Shown one piece after another: positions 14,947 to 22,386 of a DNA stretch of 64,000 bases. Where the stretch lies: IMG/VR virus record IMGVR_UViG_3300008267_000025, positions 1 to 64,000 of that record. One strand, 5' to 3'. Position 1 is the first letter of the stretch. The number at the start of each line of letters is the position of its first letter. Origin of the DNA: a virus. Made by a program: the position numbers and the translations under genes. Below the pieces are notes generated by a model that saw only the letters and a list, made by a program, of their open reading frames with translations, had not been told where the DNA came from and made no database searches.

Positions 14947-15179
14947 ATCAACATAATGATAAAGGTCAGAAACATGGCTATTGGGAAAGATATTATCTTG
15001 ATAGTAAAGTAAAAAGTAAAGGCAATTATATCAATGGTAAAAGTGATGGTCTTTGGGTGTATTATTATAATAACGGTAATTTAGGTTATAAAGGAAGTTA
15101 TGTTAATGGTGAAAGATATGGTTACTGGGAGTGGTGTAAGTTTGATGGTGGATTATATCAAAAAGAATTTGTCTTATGA
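14943..15179 (+). CDS. MORN/YwqK-repeat protein 8 (78 aa)
   Basis: Three units. The first 33 residues, and about 105 nt of DNA, are the same as MORN 3, after which the two diverge; this marks gene conversion or a recombinational swap at the 5' half. Ends KEFVL. Confidence 0.85.
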   Translation: MNQHNDKGQKHGYWERYYLDSKVKSKGNYINGKSDGLWVYYYNNGNLGYKGSYVNGERYGYWEWCKFDGGLYQKEFVL

Positions 15180-15421
15180 ATAAAAGAATCAATAAAGGAG
15201 AAAAACATGGATATTGGGAAAGATATTATCCTAATGGTAATTTAAACTTTAAAGGTTATTTCAATAATGGTAAAACTCATGGTCTTTGGGAAAGTTATTA
15301 TCAAAATGGTGATTTAATGTATAAAGGTAGTTATATTAATGATGAACGTATTGGATTATGGGAGTGGTATCCATTAATTCATAATGAATATAATCGAATA
15401 GAAAAAGAATTTTACTTATGA
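15176..15421 (+). CDS. MORN/YwqK-repeat protein 9 (81 aa)
   Basis: Three units with a longer last unit (WEWYPLIHNEYNRIEKEFYL). It shares this tail form with MORN 12. ATGA overlaps both sides. Confidence 0.85.
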   Translation: MNKRINKGEKHGYWERYYPNGNLNFKGYFNNGKTHGLWESYYQNGDLMYKGSYINDERIGLWEWYPLIHNEYNRIEKEFYL

Positions 15422-15582
15422 ATCAACATAACGATAAAGGTCAGAAACACGGTTACTGGGAACATTATTATTTTGAAGAGGTTATATGGTATAGGGTTAA
15501 TTATGACAATGGTAATATGGTTGGTTGCTGTGAACTTTTTAATAGTTTTGGTGAATTAACAGCTAAAGCATTTTTCTTATGA
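15418..15582 (+). CDS. MORN/YwqK-repeat protein 10 (54 aa)
   Basis: Two units. The second is degenerate (VGCCELFNSFGE instead of GYWEWY). Ends KAFFL. Its degenerate second unit resembles MORN 24 (VGHWEVFNVFGQ). Confidence 0.8.
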   Translation: MNQHNDKGQKHGYWEHYYFEEVIWYRVNYDNGNMVGCCELFNSFGELTAKAFFL

Positions 15583-15749
15583 ATGAATATAATGATAAAC
15601 ATGAACCCCATGGTTATTGGGAAATATACTGGGGTGATAGTAACGAACATTTAATGTTTAAAGGAATTTTTATTAACGGAATTGAAAGTGGGTATTGGGA
15701 ATGGAATTCAATTGATAGTAAATTAAAACATAAAGCATTTTACTTATGA
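15579..15749 (+). CDS. MORN/YwqK-repeat protein 11 (56 aa)
   Basis: Two units with a 2-residue insertion (WGDSNEHLMFKG). Ends KAFYL. ATGA overlaps both sides. Confidence 0.8.
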   Translation: MNEYNDKHEPHGYWEIYWGDSNEHLMFKGIFINGIESGYWEWNSIDSKLKHKAFYL

Positions 15750-15991
15750 ATGGATATAACAGTAAAGGACAAAGACAGGGTTATTGGGAAAAGCGGTATC
15801 CTAATGGTAATTTAGACTATAAAGGTTATTACATTAACGGCAAGCGTCAAGGTGTTTGGGAAAGTTATTATCAAAATGGAAAGTTGTCTTGGAAAGGTAA
15901 TTTTAATGATGATTTGTATACAGGATATTTCGAATGGCATCCAATCATTATAAATGAACACAATCAAATAGAAAAAGAATTTTACTTATGA
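15746..15991 (+). CDS. MORN/YwqK-repeat protein 12 (81 aa)
   Basis: Three units (RQGYWEKRYPNG, QGVWESYYQNG, TGYFEWHP) with the long tail seen in MORN 9. Ends KEFYL. Confidence 0.85.
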   Translation: MNGYNSKGQRQGYWEKRYPNGNLDYKGYYINGKRQGVWESYYQNGKLSWKGNFNDDLYTGYFEWHPIIINEHNQIEKEFYL

Positions 15992-16224
15992 ATCAATTAA
16001 ATAGTAAAGAATACTTATACGGATATCCTGATGAAAATATCTTTAGCACGGAATGGTTTAAAGGGTATTACCTTAATGGTGAATATTATGGGTATTGGGA
16101 GTGGTATTCAACTAACGGTAATGTATGGCTGAAAGGTCATTACCTTAATAATAAAGAAAATGGATATTGGGAACATTATATTTATAATGAAGATAAATTA
16201 AATCAAAAACTATTTTACTTATAA
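15988..16224 (+). CDS. MORN/YwqK-repeat protein 13 (78 aa)
   Basis: The first unit is atypical (YLYGYPDENIFSTEWFKG), then two regular units. Ends KLFYL with TAA. Last gene of the eight-gene chain. Confidence 0.82.
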   Translation: MNQLNSKEYLYGYPDENIFSTEWFKGYYLNGEYYGYWEWYSTNGNVWLKGHYLNNKENGYWEHYIYNEDKLNQKLFYL

Positions 16225-16260
16225 TATTTAATGTTATATTAACTATTTATTAAATAAAAA

Positions 16261-16746
16261 ATGAGTAACATACGTGATATAATCAAAAAAGTTTTGAATG
16301 AGAATCATCAAGAAAAAATTAATGCTATTTTAGATAAAATCAATTTAGTTGGATTTGAGAATTTATCTGACTATGAGAAATCATTATTGGGTAAATTATC
16401 TAAAGATGAATATAAATACAATTCAATTGACGAAGAAGTTATTGATTGGTTAGATAAACGTTATGGTAAATTTATAGTGGATGAATTTACTGAAAAAAGT
16501 TTTGGTAGATTTACTAATAAAGGATTTAATTTTTTAAATGATGACCTTGATTTAATGATGAAACTCGTGGTTCATGTTGATGATAGAAGAGATAATATTC
16601 TATATGTACATTACAGTATTTTTAGTGAATTAAAAAAAGAATTTAATTTGGATGATGACCAAGAAGAACAAATTTTAAAGATGTGGTTAAATAAAACTTA
16701 CCCAAATTTCAATTTTAATCACGTTAAAATTAGTCAACTATTTTAA
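16261..16746 (+). CDS. Hypothetical protein with capsid-targeting-like tag
   Basis: 161 aa. N-terminus MSNIRDIIKKVLNEN (V-L-N-E). Otherwise helical and acidic. TATTTAT at 16244-16250 lies 10 nt before the ATG. It converges on the next, minus-strand gene with a 9-nt overlap of the 3' ends. Confidence 0.7.
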   Translation: MSNIRDIIKKVLNENHQEKINAILDKINLVGFENLSDYEKSLLGKLSKDEYKYNSIDEEVIDWLDKRYGKFIVDEFTEKSFGRFTNKGFNFLNDDLDLMMKLVVHVDDRRDNILYVHYSIFSELKKEFNLDDDQEEQILKMWLNKTYPNFNFNHVKISQLF

Positions 16747-17298
16747 ATACTTGTGTAATTTCCATCTATCAACATCCGATATTTCTTTTTTAAGTTCTTC
16801 GTAATTAACATTTAATTGGTTTGTTAAATCAGGTGAACCGTCATGATTCATCGTATAAAATAGGTTATTGTTTTTATCGTAAACCATGTTAACTGATTCT
16901 AATGTAATGTAAGAAATATAATCCATAGTGTTTATAAAACATACTTTAATACTTGTACCAAAACATTTGTTAACCCCAATATGATTCAATAAACTAACAA
17001 ACTCATTAGAGATTACACCCAAATATATTGAACAACCTTCAGGTAATCCATTTGTTATTCTACATTTTTCAGTTATTGGTAAAAATTGAGGTATTCTCTT
17101 ATCAGTATTAACCTCAATAATAAAATTATATATTTCAAAATATGGGTTATCTGTTTTAATAATATCGGTATTAACGATTACGTTAGCTTCAAATTTATAA
17201 TCGAACTTAAAACCTGTCAATTCTTCAATAATCTTATTACCCATTGCATTATATAACGTGGTAATTATTTTATTGATATTTTTACTTAACATTATCAT
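16738..17298 (-). CDS. Hypothetical protein, 186 aa
   Basis: Minus strand. Mixed alpha/beta with no clear motif (FKFDYKFEANVIVNTDI, ITLESVNMVYD). CAAATATA (the TATATTTG box on its strand) lies at about 17303-17310, just upstream. Function unknown. Confidence 0.65.
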   Translation of the reverse strand: MIMLSKNINKIITTLYNAMGNKIIEELTGFKFDYKFEANVIVNTDIIKTDNPYFEIYNFIIEVNTDKRIPQFLPITEKCRITNGLPEGCSIYLGVISNEFVSLLNHIGVNKCFGTSIKVCFINTMDYISYITLESVNMVYDKNNNLFYTMNHDGSPDLTNQLNVNYEELKKEISDVDRWKLHKYLK

Positions 17299-17357
17299 GT
17301 AACAAATATATAAATAATTTTTAAAATATTATATTTGTTATATCACAATAAAAATAA

Positions 17358-17365
17358 TATATTTG
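17358..17365 (+). promoter_or_regulatory. -7 box TATATTTG
   Basis: Ends 3 nt before ATG 17369. A second TATATTTG sits at 17330-17337. Confidence 0.6.
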
Positions 17366-17368
17366 TTT

Positions 17369-17608
17369 ATGAATAATATTGAAGAATATTACCCTGATGA
17401 AATAATATTAAAAGCAGATGGGTTCGATGATGCTATAATAGGTATTGATGATATCTCAATGAGATTAATTTATTCCGTATCTAAATGTCTTGAAATCTTA
17501 AAAAAAGATATGGATGAAGAAGAAGCTATAGAATATTTTGATTTTAATGTGAAATATGCTTATGTTGGTGATAAAACACCTATTTGGTGTGTTGATAATT
17601 TAATATAA
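17369..17608 (+). CDS. Hypothetical protein, 79 aa
   Basis: Start set at ATG 17369 (MNNIEEYYPDEIILK) just after the -7 box. Acidic, with ISMRLIYSVSKCLEILKKD; the C-terminal half has CVDNL. No family recognised. Confidence 0.65.
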   Translation: MNNIEEYYPDEIILKADGFDDAIIGIDDISMRLIYSVSKCLEILKKDMDEEEAIEYFDFNVKYAYVGDKTPIWCVDNLI

Positions 17609-17626
17609 TAATGTATTTATCATATT

Positions 17627-18130
17627 ATGAAAGAAAAACATATCAATGGCTTAGTAAAAATGATTAATTTGTATGGTCTTGTTAAGACATCAGAAATGAC
17701 AGGATTATCAATTTATGAATTAGCAATTAAAACTAATTTTAAATTAGATTTAGATACATACCAAATTATTTTAAAATCTTTATCTAAAAACAAACTTATC
17801 CCATCTACATACAAAGATTTTGAGATTTATATAGATAATTTTAGTGGTATTTATAATTGGGGTGGTCCTATATATGATGGAAATGGTGAAAAATATTATA
17901 TAGAAGCAATGGCAACACCATTTTGGGATGATTATGGAATACCTGTTGAGATTATTAGTATAGATTCATCAGAGATTGATGATGATAATTTTTCATACAT
18001 TAAAGTCGATGATAAGATTGAAACTGTTGATGAATTAATACGGTGGTATAATGAGTTTTATTTACCAAAAACTTATGAAAAGATAGTTACATTGTTTTCA
18101 GATTTATTAGAAACAGGTTATTATAATTAA
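17627..18130 (+). CDS. Hypothetical protein, 167 aa
   Basis: The helical N-terminus (INGLVKMINLYGLVKTSEMTG) resembles a helix-turn-helix-like segment also seen in other small phage proteins. It then has a Trp/Gly-rich patch (IYNWGGPIYDG). TATTTAT at 17614-17620 is 6 nt upstream of ATG 17627. Confidence 0.65.
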   Translation: MKEKHINGLVKMINLYGLVKTSEMTGLSIYELAIKTNFKLDLDTYQIILKSLSKNKLIPSTYKDFEIYIDNFSGIYNWGGPIYDGNGEKYYIEAMATPFWDDYGIPVEIISIDSSEIDDDNFSYIKVDDKIETVDELIRWYNEFYLPKTYEKIVTLFSDLLETGYYN

Positions 18131-18131
18131 T

Positions 18132-18476
18132 ATGTGTAAAATAATAATTGCTGGTAGTAGGACATTTAATGATTATAACTTATTGATAAAAACACTTAAA
18201 GAATTAAATTTAAATATTACAGAAATTGTTAGTGGAACGGCAAAAGGTGCTGATTCATTGGGTGAAAAATTCGCCACCGAAAATAATATACCAATTAAAA
18301 AATTCCCCCCAAATTGGTCTAAATATCATAAATCCGCAGGTGTTATCAGAAACCAAGAAATGATTGATTATGGGGATGTTTTAATAGCGTTTTGGGATAG
18401 AAATAGTAAAGGTACTCAGGATTCTATTAATAAAGCTCAAAAATCAGGTAAAAAAGTGTTCGTAATTGAATTTTAA
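18132..18476 (+). CDS. SLOG-family (DUF2493/YAcAr-like) nucleotide-binding protein
   Basis: 114 aa: IIAGSRTF near the N-terminus, SGTAKGADSLGEKFA (37-51), FPPNWSKYHKSAGVIRN and DVLIAFWD. This is the Rossmann-like SLOG domain proposed to bind a nucleotide-derived ligand. It stands next to no obvious effector. One nt after the previous stop. Confidence 0.82.
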   Translation: MCKIIIAGSRTFNDYNLLIKTLKELNLNITEIVSGTAKGADSLGEKFATENNIPIKKFPPNWSKYHKSAGVIRNQEMIDYGDVLIAFWDRNSKGTQDSINKAQKSGKKVFVIEF

Positions 18477-18530
18477 TTTTTTTAATCTCAATTTAATTAC
18501 TTATCTTTGTTAATACTAAAACATAGTATT

Positions 18531-18848
18531 ATGGCAAAAAAAATAACCCAAACTTCACCTGTTAAAGTATTACATGAAACTCAATTAATTAATCGTGATT
18601 CGGCAAGAGTCTGTAAAATAGTTGAATTTAATGGTAAAAAATTCAAAATAATTTACGATTTAAGAAATGGTATTAGTGACCTTTCTTGTTACGTTATGGA
18701 TAATTATGGTGCGTTTCAATTCGCCTTAAACAAATACGATATAGGTCATAATTTTACGTGTTCTTATGTTAATAATGAAGAAACTAAAAAATCAGATATT
18801 AAAGTAGCTTTAGACTTATGTGAAAAAGTAATTATTAAAATATATTAA
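18531..18848 (+). CDS. Hypothetical protein, 105 aa
   Basis: Start at ATG 18531 (MAKKITQTSPVKV); TATCTTTG at about 18500-18507 is a likely promoter. Beta-rich middle (CKIVEFNGKKFKIIYDL). Function unknown. Ends 11 nt before an isolated MORN gene. Confidence 0.65.
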   Translation: MAKKITQTSPVKVLHETQLINRDSARVCKIVEFNGKKFKIIYDLRNGISDLSCYVMDNYGAFQFALNKYDIGHNFTCSYVNNEETKKSDIKVALDLCEKVIIKIY

Positions 18849-18859
18849 TAATTTTACTT

Positions 18860-19024
18860 ATGAATAAATTTAATGATAAAGGTAAAAAGCATGGATATTG
18901 GGAAGGATATTATTCACATAGTAAGTTAATGTATAAAGGAAATTATAATAATGGAGTTCAAACAGGTTGTTGGGAATGGTATTACTTAGATGGTAATTTT
19001 TTAACAAAAGAATTTTTTTTATAA
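18860..19024 (+). CDS. MORN/YwqK-repeat protein 14 (54 aa, isolated)
   Basis: Two units (KHGYWEGYYSHS, TGCWEWYYLDG), ending KEFFL. It stands alone, yet its start is preceded by ATTTTACTT, which in the arrays encodes the last residues (FYL) of an upstream member. This fossil shows it was copied from a tandem array. Overlaps no other member. Confidence 0.8.
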   Translation: MNKFNDKGKKHGYWEGYYSHSKLMYKGNYNNGVQTGCWEWYYLDGNFLTKEFFL

Positions 19025-19047
19025 TATATTTATATAAAAAAGAAATT

Positions 19048-19614
19048 ATGAGTAAAGAAATGAGAGAACAAATTGATAAATTTAATAAATTACTTTTATC
19101 GGATTTTGATAAACCGACTTTAGATAGTTTATCTTCTATTTTAAATACAAATGTGAACATTATTGATTTTAATGATTTTGGTAAACTGAGTAGTAAAGAT
19201 GGTAAATTTGAACTAAACGGTGGTAAAAAACAAAAAATAAAAGATTATTATGTTGATATTCAAAATATTGATATTGTGAAAAAAAATAACAGTATTGTTG
19301 ATGTAACACTTTTAGTTATGACCATTTCAAATGAGTCAGAAACTATTGATATTGATTATGTTAAATCAACAGGTAAATTTAATGTGGTGTCTGTATCACC
19401 AGTTGATGTTGATTATAAAGATAAAGGTTTTACAAAAATATCTTTAGACAAATACACCAACGATAACAATATGGCTGGTTATACGATAAACAATAAGTTT
19501 ATTAGTGATAGAAAAGAATTGGCTAAACATTTTATAAGTATTAAGAAATTACAACCAAATGATTTCAAAAAATTAATACAACATTTAGGCGTATCTTATA
19601 AAAATTTAAAATAA
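19048..19614 (+). CDS. Hypothetical protein, 188 aa
   Basis: The N-terminus MSKEMREQIDKFNKLLLSD resembles the helix in ORF 4594. The rest is beta-rich with lysine/aspartate-rich repeats (VSPVDVDYKDKGFTKISLDKY). TATTTAT at 19027-19033 is 14 nt upstream. Function unknown. Confidence 0.65.
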   Translation: MSKEMREQIDKFNKLLLSDFDKPTLDSLSSILNTNVNIIDFNDFGKLSSKDGKFELNGGKKQKIKDYYVDIQNIDIVKKNNSIVDVTLLVMTISNESETIDIDYVKSTGKFNVVSVSPVDVDYKDKGFTKISLDKYTNDNNMAGYTINNKFISDRKELAKHFISIKKLQPNDFKKLIQHLGVSYKNLK

Positions 19615-19634
19615 TAGTAAAAAATAGTGTATAT

Positions 19635-19664
19635 AAACCCTGACTAACCATCAGGGTTTTTTTG
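19635..19664 (+). terminator. Intrinsic terminator
   Basis: AACCCTGA/TCAGGGTT stem with a T-run; it closes the 19048 gene before the large MORN array. Confidence 0.78.
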
Positions 19665-19683
19665 TTTATATCAAAATAAACAG

Positions 19684-19691
19684 TATATTTG
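19684..19691 (+). promoter_or_regulatory. -7 box TATATTTG of the 11-gene MORN array
   Basis: Ends 4 nt before ATG 19696 and is the only such box before the array, so the 11 genes are probably one transcript of about 2.4 kb ending at 22066-22092. Confidence 0.65.
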
Positions 19692-19695
19692 TAAT

Positions 19696-19932
19696 ATGAA
19701 TCAATTAAATGATAAAGGTGAACGTCACGGGTATTGGGAAGAATACTGGTCAAATAATGTTATATCATCTAAAGGTGAATATATTAACAACAATAGGGTT
19801 GGTCTTTGGATATTGTACAGAACTGACGGCATCTTATCTTGTAAAGGAAATATACTTAATGGTGAACAAACAGGTTGTTGGGAATGGTATGATAAAAAAG
19901 GTAAATTAACACATAAAGCATTTTACTTATGA
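19696..19932 (+). CDS. MORN/YwqK-repeat protein 15 (78 aa)
   Basis: Three units (RHGYWEEYWSNN, VGLWILYRTDG, TGCWEWYDKKG), ending KAFYL. First gene of the 11-gene chain, with ATGA overlap downstream. Confidence 0.85.
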   Translation: MNQLNDKGERHGYWEEYWSNNVISSKGEYINNNRVGLWILYRTDGILSCKGNILNGEQTGCWEWYDKKGKLTHKAFYL

Positions 19933-20093
19933 ATGAATTTAATGATAAAGGAAACGCTCATGGTTATTGGGAAACATATTGGAATAATGATAAGTCACAC
20001 TGGGAAGGTAATTTTAATAATGGTATAGAATGTGGTTATTGGACGTGGTATAAACCTGATGGTGAAATATTTCAAAAAGAATTTTACTTATGA
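19929..20093 (+). CDS. MORN/YwqK-repeat protein 16 (54 aa)
   Basis: Two units (AHGYWETYWNND, CGYWTWYKPDG), ending KEFYL. ATGA overlaps both sides. Confidence 0.82.
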   Translation: MNEFNDKGNAHGYWETYWNNDKSHWEGNFNNGIECGYWTWYKPDGEIFQKEFYL

Positions 20094-20326
20094 ATCAATA
20101 TAATGATAAAGGACAAAGACATGGTTATTGGGAATTTTATTATCTTAATGATACTATAGCATATAAAGGAAGTTTCAATAATGGGAAAGAAGATGGGAAT
20201 TGTGAGGGTTATTATAATAATAAAAATTTACAGTTTAAAGGAAATTTCATTAATGGCGTAAAGAATGGTTATTGTGTAAGTTATAATTTAAATGGTAGTT
20301 TAAGAAATAAAGAATTTTATTTATGA
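20090..20326 (+). CDS. MORN/YwqK-repeat protein 17 (78 aa)
   Basis: Three units, two of which have lost the Trp of GYWE (DGNCEGYY, NGYCVSYN). Ends KEFYL. Confidence 0.83.
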   Translation: MNQYNDKGQRHGYWEFYYLNDTIAYKGSFNNGKEDGNCEGYYNNKNLQFKGNFINGVKNGYCVSYNLNGSLRNKEFYL

Positions 20327-20559
20327 ATCAATATAATGATAAAGGACAATTTCATGGTTATTGGGAACATCATTATTTGTGTGGTGAATTGTTAGGTAAA
20401 GGAACTTATATAAACGGTAAACGTCACGGATATTGGGAAGACTGTTATCGGAACGGAAAATTACAATGGGTTGGTAACTACAATAATGGAGAACGTATTG
20501 GTTATTGGGGTTGGTATAATAAGGATGGTAAATTAGAAGAAAAAGAATTTTACTTATGA
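20323..20559 (+). CDS. MORN/YwqK-repeat protein 18 (78 aa)
   Basis: Three regular units (FHGYWEHHYLCG, RHGYWEDCYRNG, IGYWGWYNKDG). Ends KEFYL. Confidence 0.85.
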   Translation: MNQYNDKGQFHGYWEHHYLCGELLGKGTYINGKRHGYWEDCYRNGKLQWVGNYNNGERIGYWGWYNKDGKLEEKEFYL

Positions 20560-20726
20560 ATAAATATAATTACAACGATAAAGGTCAGAGACACGGTTAC
20601 TGGGAATTATATTGGCTCAATGGTAATCCATGGTGTAGAGGAAGTTATATTAATAACGCTGCAACTGGTTATTGGGAATGGTATGATGATAGTGGAGAAT
20701 TTTTTGAAAAACAATTTTACTTATGA
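20556..20726 (+). CDS. MORN/YwqK-repeat protein 19 (56 aa)
   Basis: Two units with a 2-residue N-terminal insertion (MNKYNYNDKGQRHGYWE). Ends KQFYL. ATGA overlaps both sides. Confidence 0.82.
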   Translation: MNKYNYNDKGQRHGYWELYWLNGNPWCRGSYINNAATGYWEWYDDSGEFFEKQFYL

Positions 20727-20959
20727 ATCAATATAACGATAAAGGTGAACGTCATGGGTATTGGGAAGGATATCGAGGTAATGGTAATTTATGGTCTAAA
20801 GGAAACTATGTCAATGATAAACGTAACGGATGTTGGGAATTTTACTGGGGAAATGGTAAATTACAATGGAAAGGTAATTATAATAATGGTATAGAACGTG
20901 GTATTTGGGTGTGGTATGACAGTGATGGTAAATTAAAAGAGAAAGTTTTTCACTTATGA
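20723..20959 (+). CDS. MORN/YwqK-repeat protein 20 (78 aa)
   Basis: Three units (RHGYWEGYRGNG, NGCWEFYWGNG, RGIWVWYDSDG). Ends KVFHL. Confidence 0.85.
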   Translation: MNQYNDKGERHGYWEGYRGNGNLWSKGNYVNDKRNGCWEFYWGNGKLQWKGNYNNGIERGIWVWYDSDGKLKEKVFHL

Positions 20960-21192
20960 ATAAATTAAACGATAAAGGTTATAAACATGGATATTGGGAA
21001 ATATATGACAGTTATAACAATCTCTATGCTAAAGGAGAATACATTAACGGATTTAAGAATGGTTATTGGGAGGAATATTATTCTAATGGTAACTTAGTAT
21101 GGAAAGGTTATTTTAAAGATAATAAGGATGTTGACTTTTGGCAATTCTATAGTATGTCAGGTAATTTAGCATTAAAAACTTTTAGATTATGA
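20956..21192 (+). CDS. MORN/YwqK-repeat protein 21 (78 aa)
   Basis: Three units; the third has lost the pattern (VDFWQFYSMSG). Ends KTFRL. Confidence 0.85.
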   Translation: MNKLNDKGYKHGYWEIYDSYNNLYAKGEYINGFKNGYWEEYYSNGNLVWKGYFKDNKDVDFWQFYSMSGNLALKTFRL

Positions 21193-21425
21193 ATGAAAGA
21201 GATGATAAAGGTAAACGTCACGGATATTGGGAAAATTATTTTTCTAATGGTAATATATCTTGGAAAGGTAATTTCATTAATGGTGAACCTGATGGTTATT
21301 GGGAGTACTATTATTTTAATGGTAATATATCGTATAAAGGAAATTATAATAATGGAGAAAGTAACTGTTACTGTGAATATTATAGCCCTGACGGTATAAT
21401 AAAAGAAAAAGGATTTCACTTATGA
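21189..21425 (+). CDS. MORN/YwqK-repeat protein 22 (78 aa)
   Basis: Three units (RHGYWENYFSNG, DGYWEYYYFNG, NCYCEYYSPDG). Ends KGFHL. Confidence 0.85.
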   Translation: MNERDDKGKRHGYWENYFSNGNISWKGNFINGEPDGYWEYYYFNGNISYKGNYNNGESNCYCEYYSPDGIIKEKGFHL

Positions 21426-21658
21426 ATCAATATAACGAAAATAGGTTAAAAGAAGGTTATTGGGAAGCTTATTATTCTAATGGTAACCTGGGGTATAAAG
21501 GGAATTATATTAATGGTAAGTCAGTTGGTTATTGGGAAGAATATTATGTTAATGGTAATTTATCTAAAAAAGGTAATTATATTAATGATGAATATATAGG
21601 TAATTGGGAATGGTATGACAGTAATGGTAATTTATACGAAAAAGAATTTTACTTATGA
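21422..21658 (+). CDS. MORN/YwqK-repeat protein 23 (78 aa)
   Basis: Three units; N-terminal LKEGYWEAYYSNG is shared with MORN 25, indicating a recent duplication spanning one intervening gene. Ends KEFYL. Confidence 0.85.
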   Translation: MNQYNENRLKEGYWEAYYSNGNLGYKGNYINGKSVGYWEEYYVNGNLSKKGNYINDEYIGNWEWYDSNGNLYEKEFYL

Positions 21659-21819
21659 ATCAATTTAATGAAAGAGGTGAACACCACGGATATTGGGAAG
21701 AAACTTATTTTAACGATGTTATATGGTATAAAGGAAATTATGTCAACAATCAAATGGTTGGTCATTGGGAAGTTTTTAATGTTTTTGGTCAAATAACAGA
21801 TAAAGCGTTTTTTTTATGA
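21655..21819 (+). CDS. MORN/YwqK-repeat protein 24 (54 aa)
   Basis: Two units; the second is degenerate (VGHWEVFNVFGQ) like MORN 10. Ends KAFFL. Confidence 0.82.
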   Translation: MNQFNERGEHHGYWEETYFNDVIWYKGNYVNNQMVGHWEVFNVFGQITDKAFFL

Positions 21820-22052
21820 ATCAATTTAATGATAAAGGGTTAAAAGAAGGTTATTGGGAAGCTTATTATTCTAATGGTAACCTGTGGTATAAAGGAAATT
21901 TCAGTAATGATAAGTCAGTTGGTTATTGTGAAGAATATTATCTGAATGGTAGTTTATATTGTAAAGGTGAGTTTAACTACGATGAATATTTAGGTTATTG
22001 GGAATGGTACTATATAGATGGTAATTTAGTTATTAAAGAATTTTACTTATGA
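21816..22052 (+). CDS. MORN/YwqK-repeat protein 25 (78 aa)
   Basis: Three units, recent relative of MORN 23 (LKEGYWEAYYSNG). Ends KEFYL. Its TGA still overlaps an ATG, which opens only a short remnant reading frame, showing a further member was deleted. Confidence 0.85.
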   Translation: MNQFNDKGLKEGYWEAYYSNGNLWYKGNFSNDKSVGYCEEYYLNGSLYCKGEFNYDEYLGYWEWYYIDGNLVIKEFYL

Positions 22053-22065
22053 ATATAATGATAAT

Positions 22066-22092
22066 AACCCTGAATAACATCAGGGTTTTTTA
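22066..22092 (+). terminator. Intrinsic terminator of the 11-gene MORN array
   Basis: AACCCTGA/TCAGGGTT stem plus T6, almost the same as the terminators at 12841 and 19635. Confidence 0.8.
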
Positions 22093-22114
22093 TTGCCATA
22101 TAAAATTAAATTAT

Positions 22115-22122
22115 TATATTTG
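22115..22122 (+). promoter_or_regulatory. -7 box TATATTTG
   Basis: Ends 6 nt before ATG 22129. Confidence 0.6.
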
Positions 22123-22128
22123 TATACA

Positions 22129-22386
22129 ATGGATTATATAAACGCTTTTAAACATTTCTCAGAGAGACTAAAGGAAAGATTTAGTCAGGAGATTACATAT
22201 GAACACTATATAAATAATCTTATTAGAAAAAGAACATTAGATAAGAAATATATTGGTAAACATGTAAGATATATGGATGGGGAAAAGGTATATGTTTATC
22301 TTATATATAAGAAAGTGGAACTACCTATTACTGTATATAAATTAGATAGGATTAATAAGGGACGAGTACTTAAAACCTTATCATAA
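22129..22386 (+). CDS. Hypothetical protein, 85 aa
   Basis: Start at ATG 22129 (MDYINAFKHFSERLKERF) after the -7 box; an upstream in-frame ATG at 22093 overlaps the terminator. Basic, helical N-terminus, then a beta hairpin (EKVYVYLIYKKVELPITVYKL). It resembles small toxin-like or RNA-binding folds only loosely; no family is assigned. Confidence 0.6.
   Translation: MDYINAFKHFSERLKERFSQEITYEHYINNLIRKRTLDKKYIGKHVRYMDGEKVYVYLIYKKVELPITVYKLDRINKGRVLKTLS

Noticed and set aside
9903-22052. CRISPR-like regular repeats of about 72 bp
   Set aside because: The repeats are in-frame codons of the MORN family with divergent wobble positions, not identical repeats with unique spacers.
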